Origin: Mangrovihabitans endophyticus
GTDB taxonomy: Bacteria; Actinomycetota; Actinomycetes; Mycobacteriales; Micromonosporaceae
NCBI RefSeq assembly: GCF_014646155.1
Contig: NZ_BMMX01000014.1
Location: 62,001-126,000 of the forward strand
Reading direction: 5' to 3'
DNA length: 64,000 bases
Under the pieces are notes generated by a model that made no database searches, was not told where the DNA came from, and was given only the letters and a program-made list of their open reading frames with translations. Of the stretch, positions 20,739-31,643 are shown piece after piece. Each line of letters starts with the position of its first letter. The stretch's first letter is position 1. Both the position numbers and the translations under genes were made by a program.

Positions 20739-20744
20739 TAGGCT
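20739..20744 (+). promoter_or_regulatory. -10 element for a leaderless aldo/keto reductase mRNA
   Basis: TAGGCT ends 6 bp before the ATG at 20751 and there is no convincing Shine-Dalgarno, so transcription should start at or next to the start codon. Confidence 0.5.
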
Positions 20745-20750
20745 CGGATC

Positions 20751-21704
<954 letters not shown>

Positions 21705-21706
21705 CA

Positions 21707-21727
21707 CCGGCCCGGGAGGCGGGCCGG
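21707..21727. terminator. Bidirectional hairpin between aldo/keto reductase and mqnA
   Basis: CCGGCCC, 7-nt loop, GGGCCGG: a perfect 7-bp GC stem in the 34-bp gap between two convergent genes. Confidence 0.6.
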
Positions 21728-21738
21728 CATGGCGTCGG

Positions 21739-23828
<2,090 letters not shown>

Positions 23829-23939
23829 ATCTACCCTGGCAACTCCGGTGCCGCCCCCGATCCGTGCCGTGCTGCCAGGCCGGTGCCGGCCGGTGCGTGG
23901 GTGCCGTGGGTGCCGGTCGGGAACGGGGAAGATGGCGGC

Positions 23940-24509
23940 ATGACTGCCCCGCGCAACCAGATGACGATCCGCGACCCGCAGGTGATGCGAGCCCTCGCCC
24001 ACCCCGCCCGGATCGAGATCATGGAACGCTTGAACGGCACCGACGCGTCGGTCACCGCCACCGAGTGCGCGGACCTGGTCGGCCTGTCACCCAGCGCCGC
24101 CAGCTATCACCTTCGCGAACTGGCAAAGTTCGGACTGATCGAGCAGGCGCCAAGCCGCGGCGACGGCCGGGAGAGGGTATGGCGCAGCGCCGCCGAGGGC
24201 CTGCGCATCGAGGGCGCCATGGAGAATGAGGAAGATCGCCGGGCGGAGCAGACGCTGATCGAGGGTTTTCTGGCCCGCGACTTCGCCCGGATCAAAGACT
24301 GGTACACGCGACGGCACGAGGCGCCGCAAGAGTGGCGCGAGGCAGCCACCGTGATGACCCAGAAACTGCAGGTGACACCGGGCGAACTGGCGGAGATCAG
24401 CGCGCAGGTCCAGGCGATCCTGGAGCCGTACCGAGAGCGGGAACGAACCGCCGACACACCGCCGGACGCGGCCACAGTGGCGGTGCTGTTCACCGCCCAC
24501 CCAGCCTGA
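23940..24509 (+). CDS. ArsR/HTH_20-type winged-helix regulator
   Basis: 189 residues. The winged helix lies at residues ~15-95 with QVMRALAHPARIEIMERL at its start and SPSAASYHLRELAKFGLIEQ as the recognition helix region. It lacks the metal-binding ELCVCDL cysteines of metal-sensing ArsR proteins, so it probably senses an organic ligand or drug. The C-terminal ~90 residues form a charged helical effector part. Divergently transcribed from the MFS exporter, its likely target. GGGGAAG lies upstream of the ATG. Confidence 0.88.
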   Translation: MTAPRNQMTIRDPQVMRALAHPARIEIMERLNGTDASVTATECADLVGLSPSAASYHLRELAKFGLIEQAPSRGDGRERVWRSAAEGLRIEGAMENEEDRRAEQTLIEGFLARDFARIKDWYTRRHEAPQEWREAATVMTQKLQVTPGELAEISAQVQAILEPYRERERTADTPPDAATVAVLFTAHPA

Positions 24510-24568
24510 GCCCCCGCCCCCGCCCCCGCCCCCGCCCCGTCCCCCTGACCCCGGTCCACAGGCCGCGC

Positions 24569-24641
24569 GATCTTGGACTTTGCGGGTGGGATTCGGGGTG
24601 CTTTAGCACGACATGCCGTACCCGAAACTCCAAGATCGACG
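24569..24641. repeat. Inverted-repeat element, island 1, unit 1
   Basis: Begins CGATCTTGGACTTTGCGG and ends CTCCAAGATCG; termini complementary over about 10-16 bp with mismatches. MITE-like, non-coding. Confidence 0.75.
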
Positions 24642-24661
24642 CACGCCTACCGCCGGGCATC

Positions 24662-24734
24662 GTCGATCTTGGAGTTCGTGGTCCGATATGTCGGTCATAG
24701 GGGGGCCGAACGGGCACGCTAAGTCCAAGATCGG
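24662..24734. repeat. Inverted-repeat element, island 1, unit 2
   Basis: Begins TCGATCTTGGAGTT and ends AGTCCAAGATCGG, with CGAACGGGCACGC just inside the right end, a segment shared with unit 4 at 59256-59330. Confidence 0.75.
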
Positions 24735-24884
24735 CGGGAGACGGGGACGGGAGACGGGACGGGAGACGGGGGACGGGACGGGGACGGGGGACGGGAGACG
24801 GGGGACGGGGGACGGGGGACGGGACGGGGGACGGGACGGGGGGCGGGGGCGGGTGTGCGGGTAAATCGGTGGGGTGGGGGTGTT

Positions 24885-24910
24885 GGGCGGCGTATTGTCA
24901 TATGCCGCCC
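24885..24910. promoter_or_regulatory. 11-bp inverted repeat upstream of the HelD-like gene
   Basis: GGGCGGCGTAT, loop TGTC, ATATGCCGCCC: 10 of 11 pairs plus one G-U. About 107 bp before the start of the helicase gene. Possible operator or attenuator. It does not match the rifamycin-associated element as I remember it. Confidence 0.45.
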
Positions 24911-25016
24911 GACGGCCGTGGTGAGCATGCACCGGACCGGACGTCCCGCGCCGCAAGCGGCCGGACGCCGCTAGCGGACACGCGAGCAACCCGACCGAGC
25001 CGCATGAGGACCAGAC

Positions 25017-27032
25017 GTGCCCCCATCCGACCTGGACACCGAACTCACCGCCGAACGAAACCATCTTGCCGCGTCCCGGGCCGCCCTGCGCCGCATGCGC
25101 GACCGCGCCCAAGCGCTCTTCAGCACCGGCTCCGAGGTGGCCGGCGACCCGTACAGCGCGGAGAGCCTGGGCCGCACCCTGTCGCGCCGCGTCGCCGAAC
25201 TCGCCGACGATCCGACCACGCCGCTGTTCTTCGGCCGCCTCGACATCACCGACACCAACTATTACGTCGGGCGGCGGCACGTCACCGACGACGTCGGGGA
25301 ACCGATGGTGCTGGACTGGCGCGCCCCGCTGTCCCGCTCGTTCTACCGGGCCAGCGCCCGCGACCCGCAGGGCGTGTCGACCCGGCGCCGGTTCGGTTTC
25401 GTGCACGGCGAGCTGACCAGCTTCGAGGACGAGCACCTGGATCGCGGTGAGGAACTGGGCACCGGCAGCCGCATTCTGACCGCCGAGATCGAGCGTCCGC
25501 GCGTCGGGCCGATGCGCGACATCGTGGCCACCATCCAGCCGGAACAGGACGAACTGGTGCGAGCCGAACTGTCCGACTCGATCTGTGTGCAGGGCGCGCC
25601 GGGCACCGGGAAGACGGCTGTCGGGCTGCATCGCGCGGCCTATCTCCTCTACCTGCACCGCGAGCGCCTGCGCCGTTCCGGCGTGCTGGTCGTGGGACCC
25701 AACTCGGCTTTCCTGTCGTACATCTCGGCGGTGCTGCCGGCGCTGGGCGAGGTGGAGGTGCAGCAGGCGACGGTGGACGACCTGGTCGCGCATGCTCCGG
25801 TACGCGCCACCGACAGTCCCGTCGCAGCCCTGGTCAAGCACGATCCGCGGATGGCCGAGGTGCTGCGCGCGGCGTTGTGGGGGCGGCTCGCCAAGCCCAC
25901 CGAACCGATCATGGTGTCGGACGGCTCGTACCGGTGGCGGATCGATCCGGAGCCGCTGCGCCGCATCGTCGACGAGGCGGGGCGCGAAGGTTTGCCGTAC
26001 GCGCTGGGCCGGGAGCGGGTCCGCGCGCGCGTGGTCGGCCTGTTGCAGCGCCAGTCGGAGTACCGCACCGGCAACTCCCCCGGCGAAGCCTGGCTGCGCA
26101 AGATGTCCAAGGTGGCGCCGGTTCGCGAGTTCCTGGACGCGACATGGCCCGCGATGACGCCGGAAGCGCTGGTCGTCGGCGTGCTGAGCGATCCGTCCGT
26201 GGCCGGCGATCTGCTCACCGAGCCGGAACGGGAGGCGCTGCGCTGGACCAAGCCGCCGAAGACCCCGAAGTCAGCCAAGTTCAGCGCCGCCGACCTGGTG
26301 CTCCTCGACGAGGCGTCGGGTCTGTTGGAACGTCGGCAGAGCTTCGGCCACGTGGTGGTGGACGAGGCCCAGGATCTGTCGCCGATGCAGGCTCGGGCGA
26401 TCGCCCGGCGCAGCGAGCACGGCTCGGTCACGCTGCTCGGCGACCTGGCCCAGGGCACCGCGCCGTGGGCCGCCTCCCGATGGCAGGACACGTTGGCGCA
26501 CCTGGGCAAGCCGGACGCCGCCGTGGTGCCGCTGACCGTGGGATTCCGCGTACCGGCCGCGGTGGTCGCCCTGGCGAACCGCCTGTTGCCGGCGCTCGGG
26601 GTGAACGTGCCGGAGGCGGTCTCGCTGCGCCGCGACGGCGACCTCTCGATGGTGCCGGTCGCCGAGCCTGCGGGCCTTTCCGCGGCAACCCTGGTCGAGG
26701 TGACCGCCGCGCTGGAGCATGAGGGTTCGGTCGCGGTGATCGCCGCGGACGCCGCGGTGGACGATCTGCACCGGCACCTGGCGGCGGCGGGGGTGCAGAC
26801 GGCGACACCGGCGGACGTGGATTCGCCGGCGCGGGTCACCGTGGTGCCCGCCACCATCGTGAAGGGACTCGAATACGACCACGTGATCGTGGCCGAGCCG
26901 GCGGATATCGTGGCCGCCGAGCCGCGCGGCCTGCACCGCCTGTACGTGGTGCTCACCCGTGCCGTCTCGCGGCTCTCGGTGGTGCATGCGAAGCCCCTGC
27001 CGGATGCGCTCGAAGGTCGGAGTTTCAGCTAG
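25017..27032 (+). CDS. HelD/HelR-like UvrD-family helicase
   Basis: 671-residue superfamily-1 ATPase resembling actinobacterial HelD/HelR, which binds RNA polymerase, removes it from DNA and in some species gives rifamycin tolerance. An N-terminal coiled-coil (residues ~1-60) precedes the NYYVGRRHV and DWRAPLSRSFYRA motifs of the family. Walker A is GAPGTGKT (~195), Walker B VVVDEAQDL (~455), and motif V/VI region VKGLEYDHV and LYVVLTRAV near the end. GTG 25017 has GAGG 7 nt upstream. Distinguishing HelD from HelR needs alignment. It sits beside repeat island 1. Confidence 0.85.
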   Translation: MPPSDLDTELTAERNHLAASRAALRRMRDRAQALFSTGSEVAGDPYSAESLGRTLSRRVAELADDPTTPLFFGRLDITDTNYYVGRRHVTDDVGEPMVLDWRAPLSRSFYRASARDPQGVSTRRRFGFVHGELTSFEDEHLDRGEELGTGSRILTAEIERPRVGPMRDIVATIQPEQDELVRAELSDSICVQGAPGTGKTAVGLHRAAYLLYLHRERLRRSGVLVVGPNSAFLSYISAVLPALGEVEVQQATVDDLVAHAPVRATDSPVAALVKHDPRMAEVLRAALWGRLAKPTEPIMVSDGSYRWRIDPEPLRRIVDEAGREGLPYALGRERVRARVVGLLQRQSEYRTGNSPGEAWLRKMSKVAPVREFLDATWPAMTPEALVVGVLSDPSVAGDLLTEPEREALRWTKPPKTPKSAKFSAADLVLLDEASGLLERRQSFGHVVVDEAQDLSPMQARAIARRSEHGSVTLLGDLAQGTAPWAASRWQDTLAHLGKPDAAVVPLTVGFRVPAAVVALANRLLPALGVNVPEAVSLRRDGDLSMVPVAEPAGLSAATLVEVTAALEHEGSVAVIAADAAVDDLHRHLAAAGVQTATPADVDSPARVTVVPATIVKGLEYDHVIVAEPADIVAAEPRGLHRLYVVLTRAVSRLSVVHAKPLPDALEGRSFS

Positions 27033-27082
27033 AACCCGGACACTTAACCCCGACTAAAGGATCTCGATGCGACCATGCGGTC

Positions 27083-27844
27083 ATGACAGTTCCGACTCCG
27101 GGGGTGCCCAACTGGGTGGATCTCGGGACCGCCAACCTGGACGACGCGGAGCGCTTCTACACCGGCCTGTTCGGCTGGACGGCGCACGTTTCCGGTGACG
27201 ACTACGGCGGCTACCTGGTGTTCAGCCTCGACGGCCGTCCGGCGGCGGGCGCCGGACCACTGTTCGGCACCGGCCAGCCCACCGCGTGGAGCACCTATAT
27301 CGCCACCGACGACGCGGATGCCGTGGCCGGCCGGGTCGAGGCGGCGGGCGGCCGGGTGCTGGTGGCACCGTTCGACGTGATGGCCCAGGGCCGCATGGCC
27401 GCCTTCCTGGACCCGGCGGGCGCGCCGTTCAGCGTGTGGCAACCGGGCACCATGCCCGGCGCCGAGGTCTTCGACGTGCCGGGCGCGCTCACCTGGAACG
27501 AGCTCACCACCCGCGACGTGGAGGGGTCGAAGACCTTCTACGGCCAGGTGTTCGGCTGGACGTGCCGGGACAGTTCCATGGGCGGCGTGCCGTACGTCGT
27601 GTGGGAGCATCGTGGCGAGCCGATCGCCGGCATGCAGCCGATGATCGGCGAGCAGTGGCCGGACGACCTGTCGCCGCACTGGATGATCTACTTCGCGGTG
27701 CGGGACTGTGACCGGTCCGCCGCCCTGGCCCACGAGCTCGGCGGGCGGGTCGTGCACCCGCCGACCACCCTGCCGATGGGCCGGTACGCGGTGTTGGAGG
27801 ATCCGCAGGGCGGCACGTTCTCCATCCTGGCCAGCGACCGGTAA
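27083..27844 (+). CDS. Two-domain VOC (glyoxalase/bleomycin resistance-like) protein
   Basis: 253 residues made of two vicinal-oxygen-chelate domains (~8-120 and ~130-250), each starting with a WVDLGT/WNELTT strand and a FYTGLFGW or FYGQVFGW helix. This resembles the actinobacterial 27-kDa antigen Cfp30B/hydroxylase-like VOC proteins. Metal ligands are not obvious in both halves, so activity is uncertain. The ribosome site is weak. Convergent with the ABC importer; a short ACGGCC/GGCCGT hairpin (27844-27859) lies in the gap. Confidence 0.85.
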   Translation: MTVPTPGVPNWVDLGTANLDDAERFYTGLFGWTAHVSGDDYGGYLVFSLDGRPAAGAGPLFGTGQPTAWSTYIATDDADAVAGRVEAAGGRVLVAPFDVMAQGRMAAFLDPAGAPFSVWQPGTMPGAEVFDVPGALTWNELTTRDVEGSKTFYGQVFGWTCRDSSMGGVPYVVWEHRGEPIAGMQPMIGEQWPDDLSPHWMIYFAVRDCDRSAALAHELGGRVVHPPTTLPMGRYAVLEDPQGGTFSILASDR

Positions 27845-27858
27845 CGGCCGACGGGCCG

Positions 27859-28629
27859 TCATCCGGCCGGGCGGATCGGCACCACCAGCGGTCCGTGCTC
27901 GCCCTCGATCACCCGTACCCGCACCCGGTAGTGCTCGGCCAGCAGGTCCGCGGTGAGCACCTGCCGTGGCGTGCCGGCCGCCGCGACACGGCCCCCGGCC
28001 AGCAGCACCATCCGGTCGGCGTACTCCCCCGCCACCGACAGGTCGTGCATGGTGGCCAGCACGGTCAGGCCGCGGGCCACCCGCAGCCGGTCGACCAGTT
28101 CCAGCACCTCCTGCTGATGGCCGATGTCCAGGGCCGTCGTCGGCTCGTCGAGCAGCAGCACACGCGCGCCCTGCGCGAGCGCACGCGCGAGGAAGACCCG
28201 CTGGCGCTCGCCGCCGCTCAACGTGTCCAGTTGCCGGCCGGACAACCCCGTCAGGTCCAGGGACTCCAGCACCTCGTGCGCCGCGGCCAGGTCGGCCGCG
28301 GACTCGCGGCCCAGCACCGGGATGTACGGGGTACGCCCGAGCAGCACGTAGTCGAGCACCCGCATGCCCGGCGGCACCACCGGGCTCTGCGCGACGGTGG
28401 CCACCGTGCGGGCACGTTCCCGCCGGGACAGCGTTTCCACGGCCCGGCCGTCGAGCGTCACCGAGCCCCGGAACGGTAGGACGCCCCCGATCGCGCGCAG
28501 CGCCGTGGACTTGCCGGCCCCGTTGGGCCCGATGACGGTCACCCACTCCCCCGCGCCGACGTCCAGATCCACGCCGTCGACGATGCGGCTGCCGCCCAGC
28601 GAGATGCCCAGCCCCCGCACCACGATCAT
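27859..28629 (-). CDS. btuD: ABC transporter ATPase, cobalamin/iron-chelate type
   Basis: 256 residues. Walker A GPNGAGKST (~residue 38), signature LSGGERQR (~140), Walker B VLLLDEPTTALD and the H-loop THDLSVA-like MHDLSVAGEYAD. Belongs to the FecE/BtuD group that powers vitamin B12 or siderophore import. ATG 28629-28627 overlaps the permease stop (ATGA). The cobalamin riboswitch at the head of the operon makes B12 or another corrinoid the likely substrate. Confidence 0.88.
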   Translation of the reverse strand: MIVVRGLGISLGGSRIVDGVDLDVGAGEWVTVIGPNGAGKSTALRAIGGVLPFRGSVTLDGRAVETLSRRERARTVATVAQSPVVPPGMRVLDYVLLGRTPYIPVLGRESAADLAAAHEVLESLDLTGLSGRQLDTLSGGERQRVFLARALAQGARVLLLDEPTTALDIGHQQEVLELVDRLRVARGLTVLATMHDLSVAGEYADRMVLLAGGRVAAAGTPRQVLTADLLAEHYRVRVRVIEGEHGPLVVPIRPAG

Positions 28630-29690
28630 GAGCTGACCGACCTCGCGCCGGTGCGCAGCACCACCACGAAGAACGGCGCGCCGAAGAACGCCGTCACCAC
28701 GCCGATCGGGATCTCCGCCTGCCCGCCCGCGGTACGCGCCACCAGGTCGGTGAGGGCCAGGAAGGCACCGCCGTAGAGCACCGACAGCGGCAGGATGATC
28801 CGGTAACTGGCACCGGCCAGCAGGCGCAGGGTGTGCGGCACGATGATGCCCACGAATCCGATCAGTCCGGAGACCGAGACCGCCGCCGCCGTACCCAGGG
28901 CGGCGGCCAGCACCAGCACGTACCGGCTGCGCTGCGGGTGCAGCCCCAGGCCGGCCGCCTCGTCGTCGCCGACGGTCAGCACGTCGAGTTCCCGGCGCTG
29001 GGCGAGAACCACGGCGGAGGTGATCACCGCGTGCGGGAGGATCAGCAGCACGTCGTGCCAGCCGGCGGTGGCGAGCCGGCCGAGCAGCCAGGCGTAGACC
29101 TCCCGCAGCGCGTCCAAATGCCGTTGCAGCAGGAAGGTCTGCACCGCGCTGAGGAACGCGGACACCGCCACCCCGGCCAGGATGAGCGTGGCCGGGGTTC
29201 GTTCCCGGCCCCCGGCGGTGCCCAGCAGCCAGGTCAACGCCACCGCGCCGACCGCGCCGAGGAACGCGGCCGGCGGAACCCCGAGGGGCAGGTTCGAGGT
29301 CGCGTCGCCGACGGCCGCCCGGCTGACGATCACCGCGGTGACGCCGAGGCCCGCGCCCGACGCGACGCCGAGCAGATGCGGGTCGGCCAGCGGATTGCGG
29401 AAGACGCCCTGATAGGCGGCGCCGGCCAGGGCGAGCATCGCGCCGACCAGCAAGCCCAGCACCACACGTGGCAGGCGGAGCTGCGTGACGATGGCGATCT
29501 CCCGCTCGGACAGGCCGCTGTGCAGGTGCACGCCGGGAAGGAGGTTGAGCAGTTCCAGCGCCACGCTGCCCGGGGGCAATCCGACCGGTCCTAGCGAGAC
29601 ACCCAGGACCAGCGCGAGCAGCACCGAGGCCACCCCACCGAGCAGCCAGCCCGGACGGACGCCCGGGGGCCGCGTCGGCGCGTCGGTCAC
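28626..29690 (-). CDS. btuC: ABC transporter permease, FecCD/BtuC family
   Basis: 354 residues with ~10 hydrophobic segments. Family motifs: RLPRVVLGLLVGAMLALAGA near residue 70, QGVFRNPLADPHLLGVASGA, and GFVGIIVPHTLRLL near residue 270. GTG 29690-29688 is chosen with GGGG 9 nt upstream; GTG 29696 is a two-codon-longer alternative. 34 bp after the binding-protein stop and overlapping the ATPase gene by 4 bp. Confidence 0.88.
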   Translation of the reverse strand: MTDAPTRPPGVRPGWLLGGVASVLLALVLGVSLGPVGLPPGSVALELLNLLPGVHLHSGLSEREIAIVTQLRLPRVVLGLLVGAMLALAGAAYQGVFRNPLADPHLLGVASGAGLGVTAVIVSRAAVGDATSNLPLGVPPAAFLGAVGAVALTWLLGTAGGRERTPATLILAGVAVSAFLSAVQTFLLQRHLDALREVYAWLLGRLATAGWHDVLLILPHAVITSAVVLAQRRELDVLTVGDDEAAGLGLHPQRSRYVLVLAAALGTAAAVSVSGLIGFVGIIVPHTLRLLAGASYRIILPLSVLYGGAFLALTDLVARTAGGQAEIPIGVVTAFFGAPFFVVVLRTGARSVSS

Positions 29691-29724
29691 GCGCACGGTC
29701 CCCGGCGGTCCCGGCCCCCCATGG

Positions 29725-30657
29725 TCACGCCGGGACCGAAGCCAGGGCGTCGGCGATCGAGCGGGCCAGATCGACCACCCGAGGCCCCCAGCGCGAGGCG
29801 ATGTCGTCGTCGAGCGCGACGATCTGCCCCGTGCGCACGGCACTGATGCCCGACCATCCGGCGCGGGCCTGCACCGTCTCCGGCGACTGGTCGCAGCATT
29901 TGGCGTCGGCCAGGAAGATCATGTCGGGGTTCGCCTTCAGCAGGGTCTCCTGCGACATTTGCGGGTAGCCGCCTTTGGCACCGTCCGAGTCCGCCGGGTC
30001 CGCGACGTTCGTCAGCCCGAACAGCGAGAAGATCGAGCCGATGAAGGTCGTGGACGTCACCGAGTAGAGCGTCGGATCCAGCTCGTAGTAATACGACAGC
30101 GGCGTGCTCCGCTGAGGCGCTCCGGCCACGATCTTGTCCAGGTCCGACTTCATCCGGGTGGTGAGTGCCTGCGCCTGGTCCGGGTGGCCGGTCAGCGCGC
30201 CCAACTGCCCGATCTGCGCGTACGTGTCGTCCAGGGTCGCCGCCGCCGGAGCGAGGAAGGTGGGCACCTTCAACGTGGTGAGGCGGTCGACAATCTTGTC
30301 GATATCGTTCGATATCACGACCAAATCCGGGTTCTTCGCCGCGATCGCCTCGGCGTTCGGCTTGTACCCCGACAGATCGGTCCGCGGCGCGTTCGCCGGA
30401 TGGTTGGACTGTTGGTCCACCGCGGTGACCTGGTCACCCGCCCCGACCGCATAGAGGATCTCGGTCGCGGTGGCCGACAACGACACGATCCGGTCCGGGC
30501 GCCGGTCCAGGGTCACCGATCCCACCGTGACGGGGAACGAGGCGGCCGAGTTCGCCGACGGCTCCACGCCCGGGGCAGCATCGTCACCGCCCGCGCATCC
30601 GGAGATCAGCAGGGCCGCCATCGCGGTCGCGGCGGTGAGCAGGCGTCGTCGGAACAT
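29725..30657 (-). CDS. btuF: Corrinoid-type ABC substrate-binding lipoprotein
   Basis: 310 residues. The lipoprotein signal has lipobox LISGC near residue 20, anchoring it outside the membrane. The two-lobed helical-backbone (BtuF/FecB) fold is shown by RIVSLSATATEILYAVGAGDQV at the start and PDLVVISND. A CC pair (DAKCCDQS) in the second lobe is seen in actinobacterial homologues. ATG 30657-30655 has AGGAGG 6 nt upstream; the longer frame reaches into the leader RNA. Substrate is inferred from the riboswitch. Confidence 0.88.
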   Translation of the reverse strand: MFRRRLLTAATAMAALLISGCAGGDDAAPGVEPSANSAASFPVTVGSVTLDRRPDRIVSLSATATEILYAVGAGDQVTAVDQQSNHPANAPRTDLSGYKPNAEAIAAKNPDLVVISNDIDKIVDRLTTLKVPTFLAPAAATLDDTYAQIGQLGALTGHPDQAQALTTRMKSDLDKIVAGAPQRSTPLSYYYELDPTLYSVTSTTFIGSIFSLFGLTNVADPADSDGAKGGYPQMSQETLLKANPDMIFLADAKCCDQSPETVQARAGWSGISAVRTGQIVALDDDIASRWGPRVVDLARSIADALASVPA

Positions 30658-30666
30658 CGGATCCTC

Positions 30667-30706
30667 CTGTCGGTCGGGCCGTGGTGCTTCGCCGACAGGG
30701 CCCGAC
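30667..30706 (-). promoter_or_regulatory. Candidate riboswitch expression platform with two competing stems
   Basis: On the minus strand GTCGGGCC (30706-30699) pairs with GGCCCGAC (30680-30673), while CTGTCGG (30698-30692) pairs with CCGACAG (30673-30667), whose end runs into the btuF AGGAGG. The pairings cross, so they are mutually exclusive or form a pseudoknot. This suits translational control of btuF. Confidence 0.5.
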
Positions 30707-30754
30707 ATTCAGGCGTCCGTCCGCGAGGCGCCCCTCCCCGAGAGCGCTGGTTCG

Positions 30755-30865
30755 CGACCGGCATTCAGGCGACCTGGCTGAGCCTCGATGGGCATCACAG
30801 TTGCGGGACAGCGCCGGATTCGCACCGGCTTCGCTGAGATGCGGTCACCGAAGACGCTATCCCAC
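30755..30865 (-). ncRNA. Cobalamin riboswitch upstream of btuFCD
   Basis: Read on the minus strand the leader contains GAAGCCGGTGCGAATCCGGC, then GCTGTCCCGCAACTGTGA and downstream AGCCAGGTCGCCTG. These are the conserved core and B12-box of AdoCbl riboswitches. It begins right after the stop of the DUF4229 gene and ends ~100 nt before btuF. Bounds are approximate. Binding of cobalamin would be expected to lower expression of the importer. Confidence 0.9.
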
Positions 30866-30872
30866 GGGCGCG

Positions 30873-31166
30873 CTATCCGCGGTCGCCCGGCTCCGCCGCC
30901 CGGTCACCGGCCGCCGCCGCTTCCTCGTCGCCGGCCAGAGCGGCGCGGAGACGTTCCTTCTCCGCGCGTCGGCGGGACGAGGCCGACTCCAGTTGCTCGG
31001 CCATCTCGTTGCGCCACTTGGCCAGCAGGAAGTAGCCGAAGCCACCCGACGCCACCAGCGCGATCATTGCCTTGACCAGCAGGTTGAGTGGCACCGGAAG
31101 CAACAGCACGAAGATCACCACGAACAACCCGAAACGGCCGAGCGTGTATTTGACGGCGGCGCTCAT
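30873..31166 (-). CDS. DUF4229-like small membrane protein
   Basis: 97 residues. Two adjacent transmembrane helices (~residues 9-28 and 31-47) followed by a charged helical tail (WRNEMAEQLESASSRRRAEKERLR). Matches the DUF4229 pattern seen near menaquinone genes in actinomycetes. ATG 31166-31164 has GAGGAG 7 nt upstream; the extra 13 residues of the longer frame are rejected. Role unknown. Confidence 0.75.
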   Translation of the reverse strand: MSAAVKYTLGRFGLFVVIFVLLLPVPLNLLVKAMIALVASGGFGYFLLAKWRNEMAEQLESASSRRRAEKERLRAALAGDEEAAAAGDRAAEPGDRG

Positions 31167-31180
31167 GAGACGACTCCTCG

Positions 31181-31609
31181 TCAGCCGGCGCGGTGGCTGA
31201 GCCACCGCAGGCCGTAGAACCAGACCAGGCTATAGACCACCACCGACGCGGCGGCCCCGACCGTGCCACTGACCAGCGGCGGGAAAGTCTGCGCGGCCAG
31301 CCCGGCCAGCGTCATCCCGGCCGCCAGCCCGAAGCCGACGCCCAGAATGGCCACCACCACCCGATAGGCGCCGTACGTGGCCGCGCGGAACTCCTCGACG
31401 AACAGCCAAAGCGGCAGGATCAGGCTGAGCCAGCCGCTCGCGTGGCCGAACTCGGACAGCCGCAGCAGCGACATGATTCCCTCGTACGCGAGCAGCACGA
31501 CGAAGCCGATCGTCTGCCCACCCAGGGCCACCCCGATGAGATCGGGCGCGGCGGCGACGCGGCCGTCCGCGTCTCGGCGGGGTCGGCGAGCGCTGCGTGT
31601 GTCGGTCAT
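31181..31609 (-). CDS. Hypothetical four-helix membrane protein
   Basis: 142 residues. An N-terminal basic segment (RRPRRDADGR) is followed by four hydrophobic helices (~residues 24-45, 55-72, 80-105 and 110-135). I do not recognise a family. It sits between mqnE (35 bp upstream) and the DUF4229 gene (14 bp downstream) on the same strand, so it is probably co-transcribed with menaquinone synthesis. Confidence 0.65.
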   Translation of the reverse strand: MTDTRSARRPRRDADGRVAAAPDLIGVALGGQTIGFVVLLAYEGIMSLLRLSEFGHASGWLSLILPLWLFVEEFRAATYGAYRVVVAILGVGFGLAAGMTLAGLAAQTFPPLVSGTVGAAASVVVYSLVWFYGLRWLSHRAG

Positions 31610-31643
31610 GGCCCTTCGAGGGTACGCCCGCGTCCCGGCCGCC

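Larger units (their letters stand above)
24510..24860. repeat. Composite repeat island 1: C-tract, paired inverted-repeat elements, GACGGG tract
   Basis: No gene. In order: a CCCCCG tract (24511-24540), two ~73-bp elements each bounded by GATCTTGGA / TCCAAGATC (24569-24641 and 24662-24734), then ~120 bp of GGGAC/GGGAGAC/GGGGAC repeats (24735-24856). The same architecture appears at 59047-59493. The G-rich strand could form G-quadruplexes. Confidence 0.85.

Noticed and set aside
24735..24860. Possible CRISPR array in the GGGAC tract
   Set aside because: Units are 5-7 bp with no spacers of constant length; it is simple-sequence DNA.
24911..25016. Rifamycin-associated element before the HelD-like gene
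   Set aside because: No match to the inverted repeat as I remember it; only an unrelated 11-bp inverted repeat further upstream.
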